Source: Lycium barbarum
Lineage: Eukaryota; Streptophyta; Magnoliopsida; Solanales; Solanaceae
NCBI RefSeq assembly: GCF_019175385.1
Contig: NC_083339.1
Coordinates: forward strand, 111,523,601-111,587,600
DNA length: 64,000 bases
Direction: 5' to 3'
Position numbers and translations under genes: made by a program. Positions 23,784 through 35,546 of the stretch are shown here, in pieces. Numbering within the stretch: the first letter of the stretch is position 1; each line of letters begins with the position of its first letter. A model generated the notes under the pieces. The model did no database searches. It had not been told where the DNA came from and saw only the letters and a list, made by a program, of their open reading frames with translations.

Positions 23784-26099
23784 ATGGCCACTCCGACCAC
23801 TGGCCAGCCGCTGCATCTGGTGGTTGGTCAGTCTTTATTTCCTCAAGATTTCCCTCCCCTCTCCCTCTTCCCTCCTCTCTCTTCGTCCAGTAATGCTCAG
23901 CAGTTACAAAAAGTAATCCCTACGTCCACAACACAGAACTATCATCAAACCCTAACGTATGAAACTGGTAAAAAATCCATGCAAACGTGTGAATCCATTC
24001 CTATGAAGATGGTTGAGATTATAGATGGTAAACACGTCATAAGATGGTCCTCTTCTGAAGTACTACGAATGGAAACGATTGAAAACCTACAATATGCCAT
24101 TGTTGGTAAGTTTTCGTATAGATGGCCTGAACTAAAAGAGTTGCGATGTATTATACCTCATCAGTGTGGAGTAAAGGGTAACGTTCGTGTAGGTTTTTTG
24201 GGAGATAGGCATGTCTTGATAAGATGTGATCTAAGGGAAGCTTTTATTAATCTATCATCAAAAAAATTCTTTTGGTTGAAGTCAAAAGATGGCCATTCTT
24301 ATCAAATGAGGCCATTAATATATGATTCTAAATTCAGTGTGGAAAAGGAAACTTCAATTGCTATGGCTTGGATTTCGTTTCCAAACCTTCTTCCTACCTT
24401 TTTTGTCAAAGAATCTTTGTTTACATTGGCTTCTGCTGTAGGTAAGCCAGTCCAGCTAGATGTTGCTACTATCAATAAGACCAGGCCAAACTGTGCAAGA
24501 GTGAAAGTGCAGGTAGATTTGCCTAAGTCTGTGTGGATGGAGATTGAAGATGATGCTACAAAGGATGTCAGGTCGATTAAAGTTAATATCCAATATGACT
24601 ACTTACAAAAGTATTGCACAAAATGCTTTTTACAAAGTCATTCCAATGATAAATGTTGGGTGCTACATCCAGAACTGTTGGAAAATGAGGTGGCAGATAA
24701 TGGGGTAGGGTCTCAGAACAAAGGAAAGGTTGCAGTTGTAGTTGATGATCCTGGAACAAGTAAACAAGGGAAAATCCAACAAGGAAGATATAGAAGAAAT
24801 AGGGGGTGGAAAAAACCAGTGCAACAATATTTACCAAGGGTATTATCCAGTGGTACTGTGGTAACTTACCCTGGAAACAAAGGGCAGTACAAAAACAATG
24901 TGAATCCAACTGGAAGGGATAATGGAAACAAAGAAGTTAAGGTATCAAAAAAATTTGAGGTATTGACCTAAGGAGTAGAGGGTGTTGATGTTAGTAGGCT
25001 CAGTAATAGTCATGAGGAGCATGTCACTGAAGAAGATGTGTCTATAGAACAAGGGGTTGTCGCTGACTGTATAGATGGCAAAAAGGAGCATAATAAGGTG
25101 CATGCTGGTGTGGATGCTGCAAACTTGTTTCTGGATAAACATCAGGCTACAAATGGAACCAAGTCTCTGGAAGAGGGTGAAGTTTATGAGAATGAAACTG
25201 CTAAGGTGCACAATAGTGAAACTGATAATCACAGCGTAGTAGCTATTGCCAAAATACAGCAGCCTAATGATGATCCTGTTCAAAAAGAGATTAATATTCC
25301 ACAGCTGGATGGCAAAGCAGACTCTATGGAGAATAAAGAGGCCTATGGTTCAAAGAAGTCTCATGACTGTCAAGAACATGAGAACACTGCATTATCTACA
25401 GATGATCAAAAGTCTGAAATGGTGCAGAGAAGAGTTGATGAAGATGATCAGCAACTAAGAGTTGAAAATAGGGGTAGTAGAGATGCAGATGAAGATGCTC
25501 ATCAAAGGTTTGATAGTAACAGGATTCAGTATGGAAATGAGGCCTCTGAAATTTCTTTGGAAAATCAGATGTCTGAATGTACTCAAGCAGGTGATCTGTA
25601 TTTGAATGATGGTTTTGTTGAGAAGATGCAAGATATGACTGGTTCCATGGATCAGGAGGAGTTTGCTCAGGCATTAATTCTTAAGGATATTTCTGATAAA
25701 GAGGTACATAGCTCTAACTGTAACTTGCAGTTGGTTGGCTATTATCCTGAGAAAGTTGATGATGCAGAACAAAGGAATTTAGCTTTGGCCATTATTCCTG
25801 ATATTAGAGATATGCAGCCTCTGAATGTTGCTGTAAGGGTGTCACCTAGCAAAGCTTTACATGATGCAATCTCTCACAAGGTACAGGAGGAACATGACAA
25901 GTTGAATTTGATCAATAATAAGAAGGAAGATGCTGATAGTGATGCTGTTGATATGAAACTTCAGCAGATGTGTGTAGAGGCAGGATTATCTCCAAAATCA
26001 CAAAGCAAAGGGCCAAGAAAAGGTAGAAAGCAAAATTTTGAGGTTCCAAATACTGTGAGGTATTCAACAAGGAGTAACCTTAAGAAATCTGTTAAATGA
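23784..26099 (+). pseudogene. LINE-3 ORF1: DUF4283/zinc-knuckle RNA-binding protein, one nonsense codon
   Basis: One frame of 772 codons from ATG 23784 to TGA 26097-26099, broken only by TAA at 24969-24971. The DUF4283 region (around residues 85-225: LQYAIVGKFSYRWPELKELR, FISFPNL-type motifs) precedes SAVGKPVQLDVATINKTRP and a CCHC knuckle (C278, C281, H286, C291). The rest is a long acidic, Gln/Asp/Glu-rich tail ending in a basic segment (GPRKGRKQNF...). In active L1s the product coats element RNA. The stop codon overlaps the ORF2 start as ATGA. Confidence 0.9.
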
Positions 26100-27030
26100 T
26101 TGTTAAAACTTTATTCTGGAACATAAGATCAGTGAAGTCCCAACAAGCATTTCGTAGAGTTCAAATGTTAAATAAGCATCACAAGTTTTTTTTGGTAGCT
26201 CTGATGGAACCTTTTCAGCATCAGAGACAAATTCAGAAATATAGAAGGAAACTTGGAATGCCTTATGCTAATTCCAACTGTAATGGAAAAATCTGGTTCT
26301 TTGTGCAACACAATGTTGATGTTGAGGTTCTATTGGATACTGAGCAATCTATTACTGTAAAGCTGCAGTTTCAAGATTTCAATAAAGATATGGTGGTTAC
26401 AATGGTGTATGCTAAATGTTCAGAAGTGGAGAGAATGCAGTTGTGGGACAGTTTATACCTCTTGGCTGGTAATATGACATCTCCTTGGCTGGTTGGTGGA
26501 GATTTCAGTGTTATACTGAATGAAGAAGAAAAAATAAGAGGTTTACCAGTTTTGCCACAAGAATATGAAGATTTTGCTTTTTGTCTGAATTCCTGTGAGT
26601 TGCATGAGATGCCTTTCAAAGGGAGTCCTTTCACCTGGTGGAATGGTAGGGCTGCTAATGATTGCATCTTTAAGAGATTGGGCAGGATTGTACATAATGA
26701 TACATTTCAGAATTGGTTTGGACATTTAGAAGTGGAACATTTGTCAAGGACTGGTTCTGATCATGTACCATTACTTGTATCATGTGGAGATCAAGTGGAA
26801 AAGTTTATCAAACCATTAAGATTTCTCAAATTCTGGGTGGAACATGATACTTTTCTTGATTTTGTTAAGCAGCAATGGGAAACAGTCTTAACTGATGATG
26901 TATTTATGTCATTTAAGCTCAAGATGAAGAAACTGAAAACTGCTTTAAATACATGGAGTAAGACTACTTTTGGGGACATTTTTAAGCAACTTGTTATCAG
27001 AAAGGAAACAGTTAAGATTAAAGAGCATTG
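26096..27030 (+). pseudogene. LINE-3 ORF2, APE-type endonuclease domain
   Basis: It begins MIVKTLFWNIRSVKSQQ at ATG 26096. Motifs: FWNIRS, LMEPFQ, VYAKCSE, VGGDFSVI (normally GDFN), FKRLGRIV (normally LDR) and GSDHVPLL. Two active-site positions are therefore altered relative to LINE-1 (GDFN, RLDR), so target nicking should be impaired even apart from frame breaks. A one-base frame change near 27030 joins it to the RT frame (FEENPSEEN...). Confidence 0.88.
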
Positions 27031-28795
27031 TTTGAGGAAAATCCATCTGAAGAAAATAGAATGGTTATGCAAAGGGCACAAGCAGAACTTAAGTTGTATC
27101 TTCACTATGAGGTGGAATTCTGGAGGCAAAAAGCCAGGATGTACTGTTTTTCTGAAGGTGATAAGAATACAAGATATTTCCATAGTCTGGTAAAAGGAAG
27201 AAGAAAAAGAATCCAGATTAGGAGGATTAAAGATGATGCTGGTAATTGGCTTGAGGATGTTGATAGTGTTGCTGCTCAAGCTGTCAACTTTTTCCATAAG
27301 CAATTTACCCATGAGGAGGTCAGTGAAGATTCTCCAATTTTTAATCATATTCAAGAGCTGATCAGAGAGGAGGATAATATACTACTTGTTGAACAACCTA
27401 CTATGAAGGAAGTACAGAAGGCTGTATTTGAATTAAATGAGGACAGTGCCTGTGGCCCTGATAGATTTTCTGGTATATTTTATCAGAAGTGTTGGGAGGT
27501 GATAAAGGCTGATGTATATAGTGTTATTAAAGCTTTCTTTGAAGGACAGACTCTTCCCAAGTCAATCACTCATACTAATCTGGTTTTGCTGCCAAAGAAG
27601 AATGTTGTAGAGGCATTTTCTGATATGAGACCTATAAGTCTTAGCAACTTTATCAATAAGGTCATATCAAGAGTAGTTCATGACAGACTAGACAAGCTAC
27701 TTACAAGGGTGATCTCTCCAAATCAATCTGGTTTTGTTAAGGGTAGGAATATAATTGAGAATGTGCTGTTGACACAAGAAATTGTAACTGATATAAGGAA
27801 GAGAGGAAAACCAGCAAATGTTGTGATTAAGTTGGATATGGCAAAAGCATATGATAGGGTCTCATGGTTGTACCTCTGTAAAGTGATGGGAAAGATAGGA
27901 TTTTCTCCAGCTTTCATTGACCTTATATGGAGGTTGTTGGCAAATAATTGGTATTCTGTTCTCCTAAATAGCCAGGCACATGGTTTCTTTCATTCTACAA
28001 GGGGTGTCAAGCAAGGGGATCCACTCTCTCCTGCTCTTTTCATTATTCCTGCAGAAGTTCTTTCAAGGGCACTAAATTCTTTGTTTGATCAGCCTGATTT
28101 TGTTAGATATGGGATGCCAAAGTGGAGTGCTGATTTGAATCATCTGGCATATGCAAATGATACAATCATTTTTTCTGCAGCAGATAACCAATCTTTACAG
28201 ATGATCATGGATACTCTTCAGGAATATGAGAAATTTTCTGGACATCTGATAAACAAGAGGAAAAGTTCTTTTTATATGTTCAACAAAGTATCACAAGAGT
28301 TACGTCAGTAGGTTGCAACAGTAACAGGATTTGTGAGAGGACAATTTCCTTTTACATATCTTGGAGTACCAATTACTCATGTCAAGAAGAGGAAAGTGTA
28401 TTATACTGAATTATTGAAGAAAGTCAAAGACAGGTTACAAACTTGGAAAGGCAAATTACTGTCTTATGGAGGAAAAGCAGTGTTGATTACAAGTGTCCTT
28501 CAAAGCATTCCAATTCATGTTTTATCTGCTATAAGGCCTCCTAAATGTGTTATAAAGGAACTACACAGGATCTTTGCTAGGTTCTTTTAGAATAATAAGG
28601 AGGAAGGAAGATGTAGACACTGGGCAGCTTAGCTTAACATGTGCATTCCCAAACATGAAGGAGGTTTGGGTTTTAGGTCTATCTATGACACATCCAAAGC
28701 TTTATGTGCTAAACTCTGGTGGAAGTTTAGAACCACTAGTTCTCTCTAGGCTAATTTCATGTGGAATAAATACTGTAAAAAAACAAATTCCTTAG
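27028..28795 (+). pseudogene. LINE-3 ORF2, reverse transcriptase domain
   Basis: A long open stretch (27028-28311) holds YCFSEGDKNTRYFH, LVLLPKK, MRPISLSNFINK, NQSGFVKGRN, motif A KLDMAKAYDRV, RGVKQGDPLSPALF and motif C LAYANDTIIF. In motif C the first of the paired Asp codons is AAT (28156-28158) instead of GAT, removing a catalytic aspartate. TAG at 28309-28311 interrupts in frame; the same frame continues at 28312 (QFPFTYLGVP). TAG codons at 28588, 28630 and 28747 replace Trp. A frameshift near 28780 leads to the next part. Confidence 0.9.
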
Positions 28796-29500
28796 GTGGT
28801 TCAATGGAAGGGAGGGTCACAAGTCTGGAAGATGATGTTGGAAGCAAGGGAAAGTATAGAACGGGAAATCTGGTGGGAGCCAAAGATTGGAAGTTCAAAC
28901 ATTTGGTTTGACAATTGGACTAAGCTAGGTGCTCTTAATTATGTGGTTCCCCAGTCCTGGCAAATCAATGAGCATGCTGAAGATGTTTCTGAACTTATGA
29001 CAGATGGAGGATGGAATATCAGCAAATTCAGGCAGCTGTTTCCTGAAGATATTGTGCAGCACATAATACAGGAAATTGACATTAAATATGCATCAAATGA
29101 ATGGGACAAACCTTGGTAGATGATGACAAGTACAGGCAAGTTTACAGTAAGTAGTGCATGGCAGTTACTGAGACAAAAAGCTAATGTAACAGTGCCATTT
29201 CAAAATATGTGGATCAAAGGTGTGCCTTTTAAAATTTCATTCTTCATGTGGAGATTGTGGAAGTTTAAAGTCCCAATTGATGAAGTGGTGGCAAGTATTG
29301 GCATTCCATTAGTTTCAAAGTGTTGTTGCTGTCATGATGCTCAGATGGAGACTATAAACCATCTGTTTCTGTGTGGAGATTTGGCTACAAAGGTATGGAG
29401 ATACTTCAAGATGGGGGCTGGATTGAGCATGAATTGTGTTCAGGTCAAACATGCTATAAGAAGTTGGTGGGAAGCAAAATGCCATTTCAAAATGAAGACC
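28796..29500 (+). pseudogene. LINE-3 ORF2, post-RT linker and zf-RVT
   Basis: 28796-29119 gives QWKGGSQVWKMMLEARES and continues to KPW, where TAG at 29117-29119 replaces the second Trp of a Trp-Trp pair still present in LINE-2 (TGG TGG near 7940). From 29120 the frame continues with FKISFFMWRLW, CCCC, INHLFLC: the zf-RVT zinc site. Confidence 0.85.
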
Positions 29501-29719
29501 ATATACAAAGCAGTGCCTGCTTTTATTGTGTGGCAAATATGGAAGTGGAGAAACTATAGGCTTCATGGTGGTACTATGAATTTGAATAGAGTGTTATATG
29601 ACATAAATATGAACATTCATATGTTATGTAAAGTTCAGTTTCCTGGGTTGAATATTCCAACTATATGGCATCAGATTGTTCAGTTCTTTGAAGGATATAA
29701 GCCTACTGTTATATGCAGA

Positions 29720-30118
29720 ATTATTAAATGGAGGAGACCTGCATCTGGAGTTTACAAGTGTAACACTGATGAAGCTGCTAAAGGAAATCCAGGTCCAAGT
29801 TCTGTTGCTTTTTGTATAAGAAATGAAGAGAGAGATTTGGTGTATGCAGCTGCTAAAACTTTGACAGATGGAACAAATATTGTGGCTGAGGCTGAGGCTA
29901 TTAGAATGGGACTGAGGTACTGTGTGGAAAAGCAGCTTTTTCCATTGATCATAGAGACTGACTCCATGACCATGAAGATGATATTAAATGCTGAATGGAA
30001 GGTACCTTGGAGCATTTCAATGTTGGTGGATGATATCAAGAGGATGATGGATGATCAAAGAGTATCTGTGGAGCATATACATAGAGAAGGAAATGGGCTT
30101 GCAGATTTTGTTAACTAA
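29720..30118 (+). pseudogene. LINE-3 ORF2, C-terminal RNase H
   Basis: Visible catalytic set: YKCNTDEAAKGNPG (Asp), EAEAIR (Glu), IETDSM (Asp) and GNGLADFVN (Asp). The residue after the first Asp is Glu where LINE-1 has Gly. ORF2 ends at TAA 30116-30118. The domain is readable end to end, but downstream of several stops. Confidence 0.85.
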
Positions 30119-30980
30119 CTTGGTTTTTGTTTTTGCAGGTTCAGTTCAGTTTCATAATTTTCAGGAATTGCCAAGTCAAGCTAAGAGGATTCTGAATATA
30201 GAGAAGAGAGGAATTCCAAACTTGAGAATAAGAACCCTTCAAGAAAAAGCACCAGATTGACATCAGAACTGTAACTATTACTGAGTACAGTTTGCCAACT
30301 GATTGTGAGTATTTGTAGCATCTGTATTAGGGTGGTATCAGTGTGCTTGGCATGCTCATTCCTTAGTATAAATGGTGTGATGCTCATGATCTAAGTAGCA
30401 GACTGTACTAATTATGGATCAAGTTTCATAGAGACCTTGTTTCACACAAAGGATTAAGCTATGGACAGTTTGAACACTGAAAGAAAAGTACAACTTTTGA
30501 AAGATCACTAGGCTGAAAAGCAAGATATGTAGAAGAATCATATTCAAATGCTGTAAGAACTAGCATGGATAGATATAGTAACTATATTAAGGTGTCATTT
30601 CTTGATATGGATGCTACACATGTCCAGGCTAGGATTCAGGCTCTTGTGACAATAGTAAAAAGTTGAGAGTGGTTTTTGCTTCCATACAGATGCTGGTTTG
30701 TACAGAAGATCACATCTATATTTAAGTGAGCTGAAGAATGATTCAACTGATTTGAAACATGCCACCTGTGATACTTTGAAGGTGTGATAGATGTTATCAA
30801 GTCAAGGCCCTTGGATTAATAGTTTGTTTTAAACCAAAATCGGTATTTCCATTTTCCACTTGTTCATTTGCCTTTCTGTTGTTATTTTATTTATTTGATC
30901 AATCACTTTTGGATTGATATGTATATATTTTCTTTATCAATAAATTTCCACCTTTCTGGTGGCTTTGCTTAAAAAAAAAA
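30119..30980 (+). other. LINE-3 3' UTR with terminal stem-loop and poly(A)
   Basis: No coding sequence. The last 35 bases hold AATAAA (30939-30944), the stem CCACC/GGTGG (30948-30962) and A10. A comparable stem precedes the A-tail of LINE-2, which fits RT recognition of a 3' hairpin in plant LINEs; the functional link is inference. Confidence 0.7.
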
Positions 30981-31795
30981 GATTCTTGTTTGCTCCCGTC
31001 AGAGCCGATTGTTCCTTCAGCTAGTCCCAGTCCCAGTCCTACAATCAAAACATTAACGAAAAATAATTGAAGAGCTGAGTCAAAGGTTTATACCTGTGTC
31101 TTTCAAGGCCTCACGATGGCAACGAAGTCATCCGAAAATCCTGGCAGTCCGTCCGCGTACATCGTCATTGGAGTTTGATATGTCAGATCATACTCTCTTA
31201 TCTCGACAGCCCATTTGGACAACCGACTCATGAGGTTTTCTCCTTGCAAAATTGCGTGCAATGAGGCGGTCGTGACCACCTTATCGGGTGGCATTAGAAA
31301 TACGGGCGAAGCTTTTTAGTGGTCGTAACCAAGGCTAGGGCCAATTTTTCTTGAGTCGGATATCTAGATTTCGATCTCATTATTGTTTTACTGGCGTAGT
31401 AGATAGGGAGTAGGTCTTCGCATTCTTTTCGCACCAACGTGACACTTAATAAAACCGCCGACACCGTTAAGTATGTGAACAGACGTTCTCCTTTTTTGGG
31501 TTTTTCCATCACGTGTGATTCGGACAAATAGGCTTTGAGGTCCTTCAAGCTCTGGTGGCATTCCTGCGTCCACTTGAATCCATTATCCGTTTTCATCAAA
31601 CAGAAAATTCATGGCACAGGTCTGAGGATCTGGACATGAACCTTCCTAAGGCAGTGACCCTTCCCGTTAATCGTTGCATGGTTTTGACATTGCCCAATGC
31701 GTCGGGCATCTTTTGAATGGCTTTGACTTTGTCGCGGTTCATCTCAATGCCTTGGCTGGAATCTAGGAAACTCAATAACTTTCCAACTTGACCCC
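30981..31795 (-). pseudogene. Tat-lineage pol fragment: RT C-terminus and RNase H
   Basis: Minus-strand pieces: 31596-31808 (SQGIEMNRDKVKAIQKMP, LTGRVTALGRFMSRSSD: RT thumb/connection), 31294-31599 (FKWTQECHQSLKDLKAYL, YYASKTI, RYPTQEKLALALV: RNase H start) and 31103-31294 (MSRLSKWAVEIREYDLTYQ). The last resembles the RNase H end of Tat elements, but the following ADF motif has decayed. The upstream part is cut by the insertion of N1 at 31796; the downstream part was separated by LINE-3. It belongs with 19140-23704. Confidence 0.75.
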
Positions 31796-32249
31796 TGATA
31801 ACGTTCAAATCTACTCCTCAAAGAGAAAGTGTACATGGTCATCGCAATATCATTTACCCAAATATGAGTCGGGGTCGGATCCACAGGGAAAAATATAAAG
31901 GCTATTAAGAAAGTAAATGATTTATACCAACTAAGCTAAGCCAAACACTTTTTCGATATTTGATTTTTTTTTTGTTTTAACAACTAACAAAGATAAAACT
32001 TTTAACAACTAACAAAGATAAAACTAACCTAAAAAGCAAGTAAAATGATCAATGGCCACAAGCATGGATACAAGGGAAATTACGCTCAAGTAACGATTCA
32101 ATGTATTTCATGATTTTACAACTAAGAGCAAATTTATGTTAATTAGATAATGATTTCTAAAATCTCACTGAAAGTCTTTCAATCAAATCAATGAATTTCA
32201 CTCTAATCTTTTCCAAGCCTTAGAGTGTGATATCAAGCACAATTAATAT
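31796..32249 (-). repeat. N1 left LTR, first part
   Basis: Homologous to the N2 LTRs from TGATAACG onward, including ATTTACCCAA(A/C)TATGAGTCGG. It ends at the TSD aatat of element G and resumes at 41513. Confidence 0.8.
32245..32249 (+). repeat. Element G target-site duplication, left
   Basis: aatat, identical to 41508-41512. Confidence 0.9.
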
Positions 32250-32530
32250 TGTTACATCCGACATTTTTGTTCATTCGGAAAGTTCAAGATAAATTGACTT
32301 GTGATGAATAAGGCCACTATTGGACATTACTTGGTATGAATGTGTGAGTTATGAATTCAATGGGATGGAATTACGAAAGGTGGCCAAGGGCAAAATTGGA
32401 ATTTTGGAAACTTGTTCCATGAATTACAAAAAAACAAATTAGCCAAGTGGGCTCAAAAAAAAAAATAAGAAAAGAGGCCCAATTGGGAATGGCCCAACCG
32501 GCCACAAGGCATAGCCCAAGCCCATGGTTG

Positions 32531-32538
32531 TTATATAA
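32531..32538 (+). promoter_or_regulatory. TATA box of element G 5' LTR
   Basis: TTATATAA, 280 bp into the LTR, directly after a GC-rich GGCCCAA-word cluster. The same arrangement is at about 38686-38693 in the 3' LTR. Confidence 0.55.
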
Positions 32539-34439
32539 TTACCATGTGATAAATATATATACATCCTTATCACAAGATCATTCAAGAAACAAGATCAAAA
32601 CAAAAAAAAAAAAGGAGAGGGTTCGGGTTTTGGAGAAAAAAAAGGAAAGAAAAGAAAGAATTTTTTTTTTGAAGCCAATCCTTTGGTTTAAAGAGTTCAT
32701 CTCTTGAGAGATTATTGCTAAGCACAAGATTCTCTACAAGTTGATATAAAGATTGTGGCAAGAAAACAATTTCATCCTCCAAGTGAAGAACTTGAAGAAA
32801 GGTAAGGATTTCATGCTTTTGTTGTGTTAAAAATGATGTATGTATGTTGTAGTATGTGTGAATGAATGAAAAATATGGAAATTTTGTGTGTGGGATCAAA
32901 GGGGTGTTGGCCGAATAGGTGGGTATGAGTCACATGTTTTGAATGATTCGAGTTCATGTTGTAATTTAGTTGTTGTATGGTGGAAATTGTATTAGAAAGG
33001 AAAGTGGGATGAATTAGTGAGAGTTGGAAAATATAGTATGTTGGTCGTGTGGTACTATGTGTAGTATGGAATGTGAATTTGATTTTTGTTGTATGTTAAT
33101 TGTGTTATGGCTTTGTGAAGTAGATTGATGATAATGAACTCGGAATATGAAAGTGTGTTTATGAACTCGTATGTTGAAAGTTAGGAAAGATTGGAAAGAT
33201 AGTGATTTGATAGAAAGTTGAACGTTTGCGTATCTTGTGAATATTATGTGAACATGGTATGGATGCCTCCGATGTGTGTCGTAATGATTTTGATGGATGA
33301 TGGATATGAAAATAATAAGTTTTGGTTGGAAATGTAAGTTTGAAACGAAAGATGATTCGTTGTGTCGAAAGATGGCAAATAATGCCATAGCGTATGATTT
33401 AGTGTTTATTGATGTTTGTTGTTGTTTGGATGTCTCCTCTGGGTTGTTGTGTTGATAAAGTAAGCCGAGCTAAGTCTCGGGGATGTCGTATATACAGAGG
33501 AAATGCTGCCGAAATTTCGGTAGGCAAGTATGTGTAAAGTTGGAATATTGAAAGAATGAAACTAACCAAATGGTAAACTTGACCATTTCCAGATTTTGGA
33601 CGAAATTTGGAGTGACGCCAAGCGAGCTTAAGGCGCCATCGAGGTATGTGAAGCACTTCTTTACGTTCCTAGGCATGTTCTGGATGTGGTAGGCTCGGCC
33701 GCGAGCCTTAAGTCCGACTCTGTTCCCCGGAATTCGAGACGGAAAACCGCTCCAATTCCTTCAATTCAATTGAACCTATTTTCTTACAAATAGCCCTTAA
33801 AGTGAGATTTTGTACAAAATTTCCCCAAACGGAGTCGGAACACTTCCGCATGAGTATGGGTGACCTCATAAGGTCAATTATCCATAATTTACGCATGTAG
33901 CCTCGGATTGGTCCGAGGTGGGCCCACAAGGCCCGATACTTCCGGTACGATTTTAAAATACATCTGTTTTGGTCCGATTTTCTCCAAAAATTTCTGAACT
34001 ATTATTTTATGTATATTATGGCTATTTTTGTGTAGTTTATACAATATGATTTCTGGACATCCGAGAATCCCATTCTGATGATAATCTGTCGTGCCTTCCC
34101 AACTAGGATATAGGCGCGTACTATGCATATTATCTGGATATTCTGATTTTGGCTCGCCGTTTGGCACCCCTTCAGTTTGATCGAGTCTGTATGTTGAGTC
34201 TGTAGGTAGGTGGTTTCTCATTTATCGATTCGTGTCTGTCTCAATGCATTCTTTCACTGCGACCCGGGCCAGGTTCTGTTATCGTGCATATTTCTCTGCA
34301 TTGTTCACCGCGTCCCTCGGCGTACGGGCCGGGATCTGTATGTCTGTATGATCTGTGTATGGGGATGGCGGCCAGGATGGCATATGATCTGATTTGATTC
34401 TGTCTGTCCACCGCGTCCCGTACTAAGAGGGTCGGGTTC

Positions 34440-34860
34440 TGTTACCGCGCCCCCAGACAGGGCCGGGATCTGTATGAATATATGCGTGTGCCATCTGTAT
34501 TTATAAAGCACCCGCCTTTGTATGATTTTGTATGACTCTGTGCTACTCTGCATGCATAATTCTGTCCGTCATACTACTGTCTGTCTGTCCGTCTATGTTA
34601 CGACTATTTCTGTTTGTCCGTATGGCTTCTGCTTCTGTATGTCCGTATGGATTCAGATTCTGCTCGTCTGTCCGTATTATGATTTCGTCTGTCTGTCCGA
34701 ACTATAATTCTGTCCATTTGTGTGTAACACGATTCTGTATGTCTGTCTGGATCATAACTCTGTCCGTCAGTTTGACTTATGATTTTGCCCGTTATATTTC
34801 TGCGACTCTAGTTCGGACTATGTTTATATCCGTTACGTTTCTGCTTTACATACTCGGTAC
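34440..34860. repeat. Degenerate CTGTCTGTCCGT array in element G LTR
   Basis: Irregular repeats of CTGT, GTCTGTCCG and TATGATTCTG words. The same array is in the 3' LTR (about 40604-41020). Confidence 0.75.
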
Positions 34861-35347
34861 ATTTTCCGTACTGACCCCCGTTCTTCGGGGGCTGCGCTAC
34901 ATGCCCGCAGGTACAGACGCACCAGGTGATACGCCGCCCGCGTTGGTTTCCGACTCTGCTACTTGAAGAGCTCCTTTGACTCGGAGCATATATCTTTGGT
35001 ATATATATCTTCTGTCTTTGTGTACTCCGTATGTCTGTATATTCTGGGTACGGCGGGGTCCTGTCCCGTCATATGATTCTGTATGTCTGTAGAGGCCTGT
35101 AGATAGATGTGTGGGTTACGGGTTCCGTCAATATGTTAGCCCTATCGGCTTATCTGTAAATGTCTGTGTGTTCAGGTATATGTATATATACATGTATGTT
35201 ACGCGCACGCCGTATTTGTATCGGCCTACTTCTGTACTTCTGTTTTGAAAAAAAAATTTGTATGGTTCGAGTTCGATCAGGTAGGTACGTATGGGTGCCC
35301 AGTTAGGGTACCAGTCGCGGCCCACGGGGTTTGGGTCGTGACAAAAG

Positions 35348-35359
35348 TGGTATCAGAGC
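35348..35359 (+). other. Element G primer binding site
   Basis: TGGTATCAGAGC, four bases after the LTR end, complementary to the 3' end of plant initiator tRNA-Met. Confidence 0.92.
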
Positions 35360-35546
35360 GGTTAGTCCTCGGAATGTCTACAGGCCGTGTCTAGTAGAGT
35401 CTTGTTTATCGATGTGTTGTGCACCACATCTATAAACGGGAAGCTACAGGGCATTTAGGATGTTACCCTTCTTTGGATCTTTAGATCGTGCGATAGAACT
35501 GTATTAGTAAGATGAACCTCTCCTAACGATCTGCTATGTTTCAGTG

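Larger units (their letters stand above)
23719..30980 (+). mobile_element. LINE-3: near full-length L1-type retrotransposon with RNase H
   Basis: A 7.26-kb element with C/T-rich 5' leader, ORF1, ORF2, a 3' UTR of about 860 bp, a CCACC-TTTCT-GGTGG stem (30948-30962) and A10 tail (30971-30980). It sits inside a Tat-type gypsy element. Degenerate direct repeats flank it. ORF1 has a single in-frame stop. ORF2 has frameshifts near 27030 and 28780 and several nonsense codons, and its RT active site reads YAND instead of YADD. It is recent enough to be readable throughout but cannot be active. Confidence 0.93.
32250..35343 (+). repeat. Element G 5' LTR
   Basis: Starts TGTTACATCCGACATTTTTG and ends TTTGGGTCGTGACA; 3,094 bp. 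A TATA box TTATATAA lies at 32531-32538. Upstream of it is a short cluster of GGCCCAA words, including CCCAATTGGG and CCAACCGGCC (32480-32526). From about 34440 to 34860 there is a degenerate array of CTGT(C/A)TGTC(C/T)GT words. No protein is convincingly encoded; ORFs there are low-complexity readings of the repeat. Confidence 0.93.

Noticed and set aside
26791..27354. 187-codon minus-strand ORF
   Set aside because: Antisense shadow of the LINE-3 endonuclease-RT linker.
32582..33388. Minus-strand ORFs of about 105-124 codons in the element G LTR, repeated at 38734-39552
   Set aside because: Identical only because the LTRs are duplicated; antisense, with no domain or start context.
34532..34966. 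144-codon plus-strand ORF in the element G LTR (and its twin at 40696-41109)
   Set aside because: It is a reading of the degenerate CTGTCTGTCCGT repeat; low complexity, no domain.
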